Source of the DNA: Amoebidium appalachense
Lineage: Eukaryota > Ichthyosporea
DNA length: 64,000 nt
Assembly: GCA_963693365.1 (NCBI GenBank)
Contig: CAVNZM010000004.1
Span: 8,308,001-8,372,000 of the forward strand
Direction of reading: 5' to 3'
Part shown: positions 1 through 33,117 of the stretch, in pieces
Numbering within the stretch: position 1 is the first letter of the stretch
Layout of the letters: the number at the start of each line of letters is the position of its first letter
Notes under the pieces: model-generated
What the model saw: only the letters and a program-made list of their open reading frames with translations
Told to the model about the DNA's origin: nothing
Databases searched by the model: none
Made by a program: the position numbers and the translations under genes

Positions 1-155
1 ACACACGTGTGGTGTGTGTGTTTGTGTTTTTTTTTTTGTGGGGGGGGGGGAGGGGGAAGGCGGAGGGTGGGGGAGAGGGGGGGGGGGGGAGATAAGGACC
101 CCACATACGCGACATTCTGCCAGTACACATGCTCTCTCCTGCAATCCCACTTATT

Positions 156-196
<41 letters not shown>

Positions 197-220
197 CCGC
201 CCCTTTCCCCCCCTCCGCAG

Positions 221-10905
<10,685 letters not shown>

Positions 10906-10939
10906 GTGTGGAGTTTGCACACACGGAATGATGATGGTG

Positions 10940-11002
<63 letters not shown>

Positions 11003-11289
11003 CGCGCGCGCGCGCGCACATGCGTGCGTGCGTGTGGAAGGGGCGGGGGGGGGGGGGGGGTTTAATTGTGTTTTCCAGGTAAAATATCTGAATGTATGTT
11101 AATGAATATTGTACATCAATGATGATTGTTAAGTTGCACTCAAGAATGTATATGTAGTTCGTGAATGAAACAACATCTGTGGTCCGATATTCAACTTGAC
11201 CTTCAATGGCGGGCATGTATACGTGGGAGATGAGAGTATTTTAAGTTTGGATCGTAGTATATGATGTAGCAGCGTGGGTGTGTGTGTGT

Positions 11290-11321
<32 letters not shown>

Positions 11322-11753
11322 GTGTGCGTGCGTGCGTGCGTGGTGATGCGGGGAGAGGGTGGGAGGGGGAGGGGGGGGGAGAGGGTGGGAGGGGGAGGGG
11401 GGGGGGGGGGGAGGGGGGAGGAAGGGGGTCTGAATGGCTGCCTGAATCATCTGGTGTGTAAATACAGCATGTGATTGGGGATGTCTATATGAATATCATC
11501 TTCAAATGCCTCGTTTCATTGTTGGCGATTCCGGTTTTGATAGAAGAGGTATGACATTGTGTGTCTCTTGTGCCAAAGGGTGCACAAATCGAATGAATGA
11601 TCAATGGATGCCGTTATGAAACGTGTGTCTCCACGCATCATTATAAATGTATCGGGTGTATGTACCAGTGTCATTGTGTGTGTGTGTTTGTGGACGTGGG
11701 TGGACGTGGGTGGGTGGGTTCGTTTGTGTGTGTACATGTGAGTGTGTGTGTGT

Positions 11754-11788
<35 letters not shown>

Positions 11789-12545
11789 GGGGGGGGAAGA
11801 AGGAGGGTTCGTTTTTGTGTGTTGTGTTTTGGTGGGTGGAGGGGAGGGGAATTGATCAATTGGAGGGGGGGAGGGGGGGGGGGGGGGGGGGGGTCTGTGT
11901 GTGTGCGTGTGTGCGTGTGCATGTGTGGATTCCTTCGTGTGTGGGTGTGGCTATACGTATGTGTTCCCGCCGTGATGACCCTCGGGCATGTATGTATGCA
12001 GCACGGCATCATTCTCACAGGCAAGCCGAACTGACCATCGATCCACATGTACACCTGAAAGCTAAAATAATTTAAACTGAACATCATACAGCGCTCTACT
12101 CACCAACCACCCACCAACTATGTATGGCAAAACGACCGAAAAAGTATGAATTACATATAGTGCGCATGCCAGCAGTTTAAAATCAGCATGTACATACATG
12201 GCCCTCTGAGTACCGAGATCTTTAAAATAGTACCAGTGCATGCGCACGCGTGAGCTCGAACACATGCAGGCACACCCACATATACACATGTGCGTACGTG
12301 CCACACACGCACACACACTCAGTACGTATCACACGTGTACAAACACACACGTGTAAGCACAGTACCTTTATTATCATGCATGCATGTGCATGCAGTAACA
12401 CAAGCACTGTGCCCGCATAATGCCGGAATCAGTCAGGTTGAGTGGGGGATGTTGGGTATTGTATACTGTAGATGTTTCAGGTCAGGGCCCGGGTGCAGCT
12501 CGAGCTCGAGTGGGGAAATTTCCATTGTGGTTGTGGGTGGTGTGT

Positions 12546-12596
<51 letters not shown>

Positions 12597-13599
12597 GAAA
12601 TTTTACCAAAAACTATGGCCGTCATTTTATTTCTATCCTCGCCTACTCCCGGTTCACACCGGCCAGAGTCCAGCGAATCCCTGAAACGGCAAACATGTAA
12701 TGTAATAAGATTGTAGATAGTTGGGCCCGTGTATCAACTGTGGTGTAGCAATGCGGCAAGTCGGCATGGACATAATACAAAATTCAACGAAAAAACCAAT
12801 TAAGTCACTTGTTTCTGAAGTGATACAAAGAGTGGGCAAGGAGTGTGTGTAGGTCCCCCTGTATGCGTTAAGCGTATGTAAAAAGAGTTCGTGTGTAAAA
12901 AATATGAATTTGAAAGTCAGAATACGGGATGTATCTTTCATGCAGCAAGCCGGGATAAACATACGTATTATTGTGCGCTTTCAGGAAACACCAACCGTCA
13001 TCGGCCAGTGAATGTTTCGGAATGTTTTCAATCATTTTTGCACACACACTGGTACAAGCTGAAGGAGAAATACGAACTATTCCGTTTTTTCTGCCCAATT
13101 TTCTAATGCCAAACCTTCGAACCATTTTTCAAAAACTATACTACCCATATGACCTCTCACAACCCAGCTACATAAAAGGATCCCTACAGATATATGCTAT
13201 TTGTTATTCACTTTTTCGTTCGGTTCATGAACTACTATGCAAGTCATGAAGAAACATGAAAAAAGTAAGAAAAGTACGCAATCCCTCGAAACTTTGTGTT
13301 GGATGTGTGCAAATACGTTTGAGTTTTGGGTGTTTTTTTTTCAGTACGTGACCTCAGTTAAATTAATTGGGTAAAAGCTGTGTCCGATTAGCATGCCTTC
13401 CTTGTTGACATGTGTGTGTACGGTCAATATATGTGCATGTGTGTGAGTTGAGTCAAGTTGTGGGTGAGTGGATATGTGAACCTGTGTGAGCGAGCAACTG
13501 ACACTGTGTGTGTGTATGCGCGCGTGTGTGTGTGTGCGTGTGTGCGCGCCTGTGTGAGTGTGCCTGTGTGTGGAGGGAGAAGAGGGTGGGAGGGGGGAA

Positions 13600-13644
<45 letters not shown>

Positions 13645-13673
13645 TGTGTCTGTATGCGTGTTGAAGGGTGCTG
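10906..13673. other. Convergent intergenic region
   Basis: This lies between the 3' ends of the Gemin5-like gene (plus) and the HMG/PHD gene (minus). It holds (GT)n(GC)n at 10,941-11,017, G tracts at 11,290-11,420, 11,754-11,787, 11,870-11,893 and 12,560-12,593, and an AT-richer unique stretch at about 12,600-13,420. Open frames here are repeat translations or short unsupported frames. No gene was recognised. Confidence 0.6.
10941..11017. repeat. (GT)n(GC)n repeat
   Basis: Alternating GT then GC dinucleotides, the reverse-strand equivalent of the CA/CG tract at 1,156. Confidence 0.93.
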
Positions 13674-14523
13674 TCACTCCTCGGCAGGGTCTTCTGTTGC
13701 CTCGGCCTCTGCCGATGCAGGCTTTGCTTTGGGCGATTTCCTCTTGGTTTTTCTCTGTGTAAATGGTGAGGTGAGATTAGGCAGTTTGTGGTTGTCCAAA
13801 GAAAAGGGGAGAAGCATGCACAGAGAGAGGGGGGGGGGGGGGGGGGGGGGGTATGCATCAAGTGGAAGGGAGCCCTCCCAAAAGACGGAAAAGGAAAGGT
13901 GAAAAGGGGAAGCAGAAATGCATACGCAAAAGGCGATAGAAACAAGAAATGAAACAATTAAAACCCTTCAAAGAAATGGAGAGAAGGCAAGAGACGTGTA
14001 CCGAAGACCATCTTCAGACAGTTGGCATGCCCTCATCAACATTTCAACCCATGAGTCGGCAGAAGTGGGGGTAAGAATGTGTCGCATGATACAAGACCAA
14101 AGATGCACCCAAAAAAAAAAAAAAAAAAAAAATACAAAATCAGAACCGTAAATGAACCGTAAACAAGAAAGAAGCAACATGGATGGAGTCTCAGATGCAG
14201 GCGGGGAGGGGGGGGGGGGGGGGGCAAAGATGCGTTGCAGAGTACAAAGTGCAAATACACTACGGACAACACCATGCAGATTGAAGAGCAGACTCCAGAG
14301 GTATGTATCAGGAGACCCTTAAGTCACCAGAGTACCCGAGTTTCGACCCAGCCACCCCAAAGGGAGAAGGGGGATTGGAAGGAGGGGGAGGGGGGGGGGG
14401 GGAGGGGGGAGGAGGGGGGGGGGGGGGGGGGGGGGATATCACTTCTGCATAACAGTTGTTGCACATCCATGCAGCCATTGGCTCGTGGGCAACAAGTTTG
14501 TATGTCTCCTCCGTCAGCCCCGA

Positions 14524-14587
<64 letters not shown>

Positions 14588-15246
14588 ACATGTGTGCGCA
14601 CGCTTGTGTGAGAAAGAGCGGGTGTACGTTAATGTCTGCACCCCAATGTTATGTTTGTGTGGTTACCCATATTGGATACTCAAGCGAGTCGCAGTGTAAA
14701 CTCTTGTGTGCTTACAGGTGCGTTGGGCATGCCTTACAGATCAGGCCTCTAAGAGTAGTCTGGGGTTTTTTTATGTGCTTCATGGTGCTTGCGAGCGCTT
14801 GTATGTAGGTGGGGGTTTCTCTTTTTCTCCCCCTTCTTTTTTGCTCCTTTTCCTTTTTTTCTTTCTTGGTTCTTGGTGAAAGGGAGGGGAGGGAGGGCGG
14901 GGGAGGGAGGGGGGAGCGGAGGAGAGGTAAGGTAGGTATGTGTGAAAGCTAGAACAAAAACATCCATAATGACACAGCAATCTGCCTGTGACAAGGATGG
15001 AGGAGTGGGAGCCACACATAGACCATCAACCACACTCCTCCTCTCCTCTCTCTCTCTCTCTCCCCCCCCCCCCCCCCCCCCCTCCCCCCACTCTCACACA
15101 CACACAACCCCCTCCCTCCCCTCCCTCCCCCTAAAAAAAAAAAAAAAAAAAAAAGTGCTTGTTGTGCGTCCCTCCGGGTGTATGGGCAAGGGCGGGGGTG
15201 ATAAGGGTGGAGGGGGGAAGGGAGGGAAAGGGGGAGAAGGGGGGGG

Positions 15247-15285
<39 letters not shown>

Positions 15286-15410
15286 CTCTACACTTACAGC
15301 TCTGGTGGAACCAGTTCTGGCAGCCAAACTCACACATGATGGCCTTTTCTCCGTCCCCAACCTGCCTCTTGCACACCCCACACGGAAACTGCAAAAACAG
15401 GAGGGGGAGA

Positions 15411-15480
<70 letters not shown>

Positions 15481-16812
15481 GGGAAGGGAGAGGGAGAAGG
15501 GGGACGGAGTGGGTGAGTGGGATGACGAAAACAAAATCTGTGTGTGTGCATGTGTGTGCTCTCACACAAACGTGTGTGAAAGTGACTGTATGTGTGTGTG
15601 TGTTGGAAGAAAGGGCGCCGGGGGGGGGGGGGGGGGGGGGGGGGGATATGGATGTATGTGTTCGAGGGTGGCAAACATGGAAACAAATAAACAAATTTCC
15701 CAGGGCATGTAAAATCATAAAAGCAAACCACCAAGAATCAACCCAACACTTGCAGGCAGAACATTCTTGAACAGAGTTCATCATCATCAGGGAGGTTCTG
15801 ATGCCTCAAAAAACGAACAGCAAGAGCAAGAGCACGCGCATGTGTGTGTGTGTGTGTGGGTGTGGGTGTGTGTATATGTGTGGTGGCGGTGATGGTGGTG
15901 GTGGTGGTAGTGGTGGCAGTGGTGGTGGTGGTGGTGGGGGAGGGGAGGGGGAGGGGGGAGGGGGAAGAGGGGGTGGGGGAGGGGGAGGGGGGGGGGGGGG
16001 TTATCAATGCAAAGTTAAGTAGGCAAGCACGCACGAAGAGGAACGGGGGGGGGGGGGGGGGGGGGGGGGGGATAGTATCAGAGTAATAGAGCAAGTACGT
16101 TTTCCGTCTTCTTGAAGCTGGACATCTCCGTGGTGTATCTCTGCTTGTCCCGCATGGACATGTCGAAGTAGTACTGCTTCTGGCCCTCGGGCAGCGCAGC
16201 CCAGCTCTCACCAATCAGCTGCGTGATCTGCATGGCAACGGCCAATCAGAATGGGCCGTACTAATTTCAAATTTCTGCTTTTCTTTCCGAACTACAATCA
16301 AAGAAAACCGTTTTTATTCGCTTTAAAGCCACTTTTGGCCTGGTGGAGGAATCACATAGGCATTTACAAATACCAAAAGTGCAGAAGCAGGGGGGAGATG
16401 GGGCTAGTGTTCTTTTTTTTTTTTTTTTTTTTTTTTGGGGGGGGGGGGGTGGTGGTGGTGGTGGTGGTGGGGGGGGGAGGGGAGGGGGGAGGGGGGGGGG
16501 GGGGGGGGGACCGGGAGGAAGCATACGTCATGATACTTACATCCAAATACACAAAAAGAAAAAGGGGGGGGGGGGGGGGGGGGGGGGGATGTATGCATTA
16601 GAGGGTTGGGGGGGGAGGGGGAGGGGGGGGATTGAAGCAGCTTTTTTTTGGGTGCTTGGAGAAGAAAAGTGAAGGATGAGGGGAGGGGAGGGGGGTCCAC
16701 ACCTCGACGAGGGACTTGTTGGGGTTGCTGGTGATGTAGGACTTGCGCATGGCCTGAGGGCAAACAGTGGTCAACAGATGGCACAAAAAGATGCCGGGAG
16801 AATCCACCGGTC

Positions 16813-16848
<36 letters not shown>

Positions 16849-16929
16849 TTTTCCCCTCCCTCACCCCATGTTTGCAAATCCCCTTGGTCCACTACACACA
16901 GGACCTCCACTCCCCTTCCCCCCTCCCCC

Positions 16930-16980
<51 letters not shown>

Positions 16981-17018
16981 TCACACAAAATTCATCTGCC
17001 CCAAACTCCACCCTCACA

Positions 17019-17061
<43 letters not shown>

Positions 17062-17190
17062 AGCCACCCACCCACCCACCACCAAAAAAAAGCCCGGTCA
17101 AACAAACCAACCGACACACAAACACTAACCTCCCCCCCCCCCCCCCTCCCCCCAGCCCCACCCAACATCCACCCACCCCCCCCATCCCCC

Positions 17191-17225
<35 letters not shown>

Positions 17226-19264
17226 ACCACCACCACCACACCCACCCACTCACACACCTTTGAGTAGTACATGAATGGAGGCAGTGGCCTCTTTGGCTTT
17301 GCCGGGTCCTTTTTAGGTTTCTTCCTCCGCAGCTGCCGACCGTCCGGCCCAATCAGGGTCGGGCCTGGGGTGCGCTTCTGTGACTTGCGCTCCGTAGTGA
17401 CTGTGGGTGTACACTGATGTGTGAGTGCCTGTGTGTGTCCGGGTGTGCCGAAAGGTATCTTTTCCTTTTCCTTTCCTTTCTTTATCCACCATGCATGCAT
17501 ACACACACACACACGCAACACACAGCCCCCCCCCCCCCCCCCCCCCCCCTTCACCCCCCCCACCCCCCAAAATCTCACTCATCTACCCACCCACCAGCCC
17601 ACCGACCCACACCGCCCACTCACCCACCCGCCCACCCACAAAAACACACCTACATTCACACACCCACACCCACCCACCCACCCACATCACTCCTCCCTCC
17701 GTCCACCTACCACTCCTTTCCCTTCCTCACACACACGACCATTGGAAGATAAACACACCAGTTGCAAGCACTCCCATTCTACGTATCCACTTATGCAATT
17801 CCGCCCTTTAGGTACACGGAAAGGTGCGATTATGCCCGAAAGCACCAGTAGCACCGGCAACAGGAAAAGGCACAAGCACAACCGTAGACCTACACAGGTG
17901 CACGTGCACACACACACACACTATCACTCAACCAGCCACCAACCTACCTGCCCACCCCCCACCCACACCCACCCATACACAAGCGGCCATCCACCCATCC
18001 ACTTACCCAAACACCCACACCCACCCATCCACCCACCCACCCACATACAGACACGCACACACATATAACCCCCCCCCCCCCCTCCCCCCTCCCCTCCCCC
18101 CCCTGCCCATCCCCCATCCTCCCATCCCTCCCCCCCCCCCCCCCCCCCCCCCCCGCTTGCACACATATACACCCACCCACCCCACCATCCCCTCATCCCC
18201 CCCCCCCCCCCCCCCACCCCTCCCTTACACACACACACGCTCCCCCCTCCCCCCCCCCCCCCCCCTTATACACACACATGCTTACTCCCCTCCCCCCTCC
18301 CCCTTCCCTCCCTCCCTCCCTCCCCCCCCCCTCCTCCCCCCCCCACACACCTTTGCTTGACGATTCATCCTCCTCCGTCTCCTCCGAATCATGTCCCCCG
18401 TACTCTCCCTCATCAGTCTCTTCCTCCGAATCCCCAACCTCAACCCCCCTTCCGCGCTTGTTTTTCTGGACAGGAATAACCATCCTCCCGGTTTGCTCAC
18501 CTTTCAACTTGACGATTAACGTTTGACTGAGTAGCGGTGCAGAGGGTTTTCTCCCCTTTTCCTTTTTCTCCTGTGTGCTCTTCCCACCTTCGTTCCCCTT
18601 GACTACCGGTTCTTTCCTGGGTTTCTGTGGCGACGGTGTTCTCGTGGCGCGAGCAGGTCTCTTTGGCGATTGCATTTTCACGGCGGGGGTGTTTATTGCG
18701 GTCTGGGGGAGACCCAGTGGGTTGTGGTAGGGGGGTCCTTTAACCTCAGTTCCGACATGCTCTGCGCTGTTGTGTGTTTTCGCATCCGGAGTCGGTGCAT
18801 CCACGACATGATCATTCTGACCACTGGCAACCTCCGTTTCGTGATCATGCGCCGTATCGGCAACGTGTTCATCGGTATCCATTCGCATCGTTTCCTCGGC
18901 ATCGGGTGCTTGTGTTATCTCTATTCTCATCGAAGACGATCCCGCCGTTTGTTCTGCGGTATGTGGGGTGTTTTCGTTCTCCAACTGGTCTTCTGCGGCC
19001 ATCTGCTCCTCCGAAGACAACTCTGGCTCGTCGCTCCCCATTCTCCATTGCCCCCTCTAACTTGGTTTCTTCTCCAACCGTATTTCCTCCAACCTCCACC
19101 CCGTTGTTCGCTTCCTCCACCTTCATAGTGTCATTCTCATTGCCCACTCCTCCCTCCGCTACCAAGTCATTCCCATGTTCCATGCCTGTTTTCGGTTTGT
19201 GTTTTACGTCTGTCAAATCTGGTTGTGGTTGTGCAACCTGCGATGATTGCTCTATACTTTCCAT
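13674..19264 (-). CDS. HMG-box plus Pygopus-type PHD-finger nuclear protein
   Basis: This is probably a chromatin reader: an HMG box bends DNA, and Pygopus-type PHD fingers bind the histone H3 tail methylated at K4. Exons (minus strand): 18351-19041 or 19264, 17258-17400, 16703-16753, 16099-16227, 15750-15797, 15298-15388, 14443-14525, 13674-13754. From the ATG at 19,041 the exons sum to 1,317 nt, 438 residues plus stop, with every phase matching. Order: a Ser/Glu/Pro-rich N-terminus of about 230 residues with acidic SEEETDEGE-like stretches; a basic linker; the HMG box starting KPKRPLPPFMYYSK; an acidic LPDDDE linker; a complete C4-H-C3 PHD finger; and a Lys-rich then acidic tail ending DPAEE. 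An ATG at 19,264 opens 75 acidic residues in another frame, so the true N-terminus is unsettled. In animals HMG boxes (TCF/LEF) and Pygo PHD fingers are on separate proteins. Confidence 0.87.
14443..15388 (-). CDS. Pygopus-type PHD-finger exons of the HMG/PHD gene
   Basis: Exon 15298-15388 (FPCGVCKRQVGDGEKAIMC, then EFGCQNWFHQS) ends at a GTAAGT donor in phase 1 and joins exon 14443-14525 (CSGLTEETYKL, then MAAWMCNNCYAE). The zinc ligands are complete: CGVC, MCEFGC, WFH, SC and MCNNC (C4-H-C3). Spacing and residues match the Pygopus PHD pattern (PCG-C, AI-CE, WFH, C-G-TE--Y, W-C--C) better than generic PHD fingers. The intron before exon 14443-14525 ends in a CA run reaching the acceptor. Confidence 0.9.
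14527..14587. repeat. (GT)n, CA on the coding strand, ending at the PHD exon acceptor
   Basis: Read on the minus strand this is a CA run whose terminal CAG is the 3' splice site of the second PHD exon (14,525). Confidence 0.95.
16099..17400 (-). CDS. HMG-box exons of the HMG/PHD gene
   Basis: Exons 17258-17400, 16703-16753 and 16099-16227 join at phase 0. They encode a basic lead-in (RRKKPKKDPAKPKRP) and one HMG box of about 75 residues: PLPPFMYYSK, AMRKSYITSNPNKSLVE, ITQLIGESWAALPEGQK, QYYFDMSMRDKQRY. The P-x-x-x-F/Y start, the GESW turn of helix 2 and the aromatic YYFDM of helix 3 are hallmark HMG-box positions. The sequence is of the non-sequence-specific HMGB/SSRP1/UBF style rather than clearly TCF or SOX. 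The intervening introns carry very long poly-C and CA runs. Confidence 0.88.
16816..17225. repeat. Poly-C/CA-rich intron block of the HMG/PHD gene
   Basis: Poly-C at 16,816-16,848, CA at 16,931-16,979, poly-C at 17,020-17,059, 17,133-17,145 and 17,192-17,225: nearly the whole intron between HMG-box exons 17258-17400 and 16703-16753. Confidence 0.93.
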
Positions 19265-20867
19265 TATGTGTGGTCTCTTTAGATGATTCTTTTTGGCCTA
19301 CACCAAGAATGACTTTGGTTCTCGAGTTACTACTTTCAGGAACGCGTGTCACGCAGGGGCAGCTGGGGTTGTACAAGCACTGCGAAAACAAGCCTGTGTA
19401 AGCAAGCATCAACAAAAACGCCGTGCCAGCACTAACCTTCAAACATCTAATCATCTGCTCTATTTTCAGACTCTATCCCCCGTCAGGGAAACCACCAGCA
19501 AAGGCTTCTTTCTACACGATTCAATCCTAAAAAGCAAACCGGCAAAAGGAAAAAGGTTCCCATGTTGCCCCTCCCGACCAGCCTCGCCCTCCCACCTCCC
19601 CTCCCTTCCCCCCGTCCCCATCTCTCCCTCTATCACTTCCGCAACTCGCCGCTCAACCCCTCTACCTCCCACCTCCTCCCCCCAGCCAATTTCTCCTCTA
19701 TCCCCCTTCTCGCCACATTCCCCTCCCCTCTTTCGCCCCCTCCCCCCCTCCCCCCCCCCCTCCCTTTCTCCCATGCCACATCCTCCCCCTCTCTCTGCCC
19801 TCAGCACGTCAACCTTTATTCTCTCTTTCTCCCTTCTTCCCTCCCTCCCTCTCTCTCTCTATATAAATCGCGCTCTCTCACTCTATTCCACCACCACCCC
19901 TTCCCCCCCCCCCCCCCCCCCATACCCCCCTCCCCCCCCCCTCCCCCCCCCCCACCTCTCTCCCGTCCCTGAATCGCTTTTCCACGCCCGGGCAATCAAC
20001 CTTGTAAATTCCATCCTATCCATCTAAACAACATCCCTTACCTCCAACGTGTTAAAAACACACCAATCTTGCTGAAAGCCTAACAGCCTAACCCCAACAT
20101 TAAGCGGTCCAGTTCTGCCCCTCCAACAGTCTCCATCTTATGAAACCACTAACAAAAAGTATCAAAACAACTACACTAAAATTTTTCTTTCCCTTTCCAA
20201 CACGCACACACGCAGACGCTCAGACAAGAGCTAACACTCACATGGGCACCTGTGCCCTGGCTCAAGCAGTCGCAACACCCAAAACAACACAGAGAAAAAG
20301 AGAAATTTGTGGGAACAAGGTAGGCCGCAAGCCCCAGCCCCCGCAGCTGCGCACAACCGCGCAAACTGAGTAAACCCACCTGTTGAAATAGCCACACCGG
20401 ATCACCTTCTCAGTACCCTTGGGTGTCACTATGATCTGGTTAGGCTGCACAAGGCTGCACAGCAGGGTTACAGCTAAACCACCGGCGAGTTTTTGAACCT
20501 AACAGCAAGGTCTCTTGAATTTGTCTAAGACAACATCAAGTAAGATGTGCTCAGTTTGCAACAGCAGAATAGGAGTATCTCGACTCCACTGAGTTGTAAG
20601 GCGAGCCAAAAAGTGACAGTTGCAAGTCACACACGGTGCAAGTCATAGACTTCATTGGTCATGCACCGAGCGGGAGCTAAAATGTAGCTGCACCGAGCAA
20701 AGTTCAAGCCGGCTGCAGAGTGCTATAACCACCGCTCAAGCCTTTTTTGGTTCTATTGCCGGCAATTTGATTCGATCCAAACTTACGCAAACACGCATAC
20801 TACGCTGGCTTCAAGTTTTGCAACTCGTCTTGGCACATATGATATCTTCCCATGCCATCAAACCCCC

Positions 20868-20904
<37 letters not shown>

Positions 20905-21968
20905 CCCCCAACAACAACCACCACCACCCACCCCTTCCCCCCCCTCCCCAATGGGTAATTACAGCTGTTGGAGCGATACGGCGACACGGTAGAAAGCTAC
21001 ACTGTACGTGTGCACATGCACATGCATGCAAATATGTGTAACCTGAACCTGTAGTTGTGAGTGATCATTTCGAAATTGTTCCTGTTCGTGCAAGCCACTC
21101 TGTTTCATGACGACGTGGGTTCCCTGCAATCCCCCTAGCTAGCATGCGCAGTGTTTTTATGTGTGTATGTGGGGAAATGTTTGTTTACACGTGTGGCGTG
21201 CAATACGGTGTGCACGGTGTGCACGGTGTGTGTGTGTGTGCGCGCGCGCATCTGTTTGCCACACGTATGCTTGTGTACGTGTATATGTTCGTGACCTCCA
21301 ACCTTGTAATATGGCCCAGGTGAAGCGACACGTGCGCATGCTTTATATCGGCACAGACGGCAGACACAAGTACACGTGCAAGTGCAAAAGTAAACAATGC
21401 GAGGTTTTTTTCAAACCTCGGTGTTTTTTTAACAAGCTCCGGCTAGCAAAATTCTTTCGAAGGGTACATATGCATAAAGCTTTTACACTATTACAAACAA
21501 AGGGAATTCTTACAAACGCCACATTTCAAACCACAACCATACTCTTTCGTTATGTGTGGTATGCTCTCACACAGTTACATGCCCCGTTTTTTTGTTAACA
21601 GCGACGGGGGTCAAATGCTGCAAACCAAACACATGTCCAAATCTAAGGTAATAAAGTCCAAGCAATCTAGCGTAATATTTCTCGAGATTGCGGTGCACAA
21701 GACAGTATTATTGTTTTTCTATTATTGTTTTTCTAACCACTCAGTTTTTTTTTTTTGTTGTTTTTTTTTGTGTGTGTGTGTGTGTACTTTTGTATACTTT
21801 TGTGTTTTGAACACATGTGAATGCATGCATATGCCAAAGAGTTCTAGGGTGGCTATTTGTATATGTGTGCGTGCACAAAGCACGCGCAAGCGTGTGTTGT
21901 AATGATCTGTTCTGGCGATGCTGGGCGGGGAGAGAGAGAGGGGGGGGGGGGGGGGGGTTCAATATGGG
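19265..21968. other. Spacer between CDK5 and HMG/PHD genes; possible unassigned exons
   Basis: Both neighbours lie on the minus strand, so this is the upstream region of the HMG/PHD gene and the downstream region of CDK5. It contains a pyrimidine-rich stretch (19,560-19,965) and a poly-C tract (20,867-20,902). One minus-strand segment, 20,380-20,498, is open for 39 codons between a good acceptor (CTGTTAG) and donor (CAGGTGGG); its product was not recognised. A plus-strand segment at 20,960-20,998 (LLERYGDTVESYT, followed by GTACGTG) also looks exon-like. Neither could be joined to a gene. Confidence 0.4.
20380..20498 (-). CDS. Candidate orphan exon, product unknown
   Basis: A 119-nt minus-strand segment lies between a TTGCTGTTAG acceptor and a CAG/GTGGGT donor and is open throughout in one frame (includes QPNQIIVTPKGTEKVIRCGY). 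It has no repeat-derived composition, unlike most open frames here. I do not recognise the family and found no partner exon of matching phase nearby. It could be an exon of an unassembled gene or chance. Confidence 0.3.
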
Positions 21969-32392
<10,424 letters not shown>

Positions 32393-33065
32393 CGTGCCGG
32401 TGCAAAGGGCCTGTTATGTATGTCTTGATCAATTTTTCGCCCAAAAACTCGGGGGGAAAAAATAAAAAATAACTGTTTGTATTCAGTCAAAGTTCAACAC
32501 CAAGCTCTGAACCTTCCATGTCCTTCCACATACTTTTCCCTACCTTCTTTCTTATTTTATACGGCACACAGGCATGCTATACAACTTCTAGGCTGGAGTC
32601 TAATATCTGAAAGATGTTGATACACACAAATGGCCAATCACAAGCAGACTACACAGCACTTCACAGACCTCAAGTAAACGTGCCAACAGACACGGCAGAG
32701 TACAAACTCACACGTCCAAACACGCACGGCTGCACACAATTGCAAGCGCGCATGTGCGTGCACACACATGCCATGATACTCACACATCCACATGCACACG
32801 TACATAATATTCTCTCTCCCTCACTCACTCCCTCCCTCATCATCCATCCCTCCCCCTCCCCTCCCCCCCCCCTTCCCTCCCCCCTCCCCCCCTCCCCCCT
32901 CCCGCTCCCCCTCTCTCCCTCACTAACTTACACAAGCAAAGCTTGACAGGCATACCAAACACCAAACAGGAACTCGTGTGCCTAGAAGTAGAAGGCGCAT
33001 ATGAGAGAAACACACACCACCTTACTCACACGCACACACCAGCACACATGCGCGCCGCACACACA

Positions 33066-33117
<52 letters not shown>

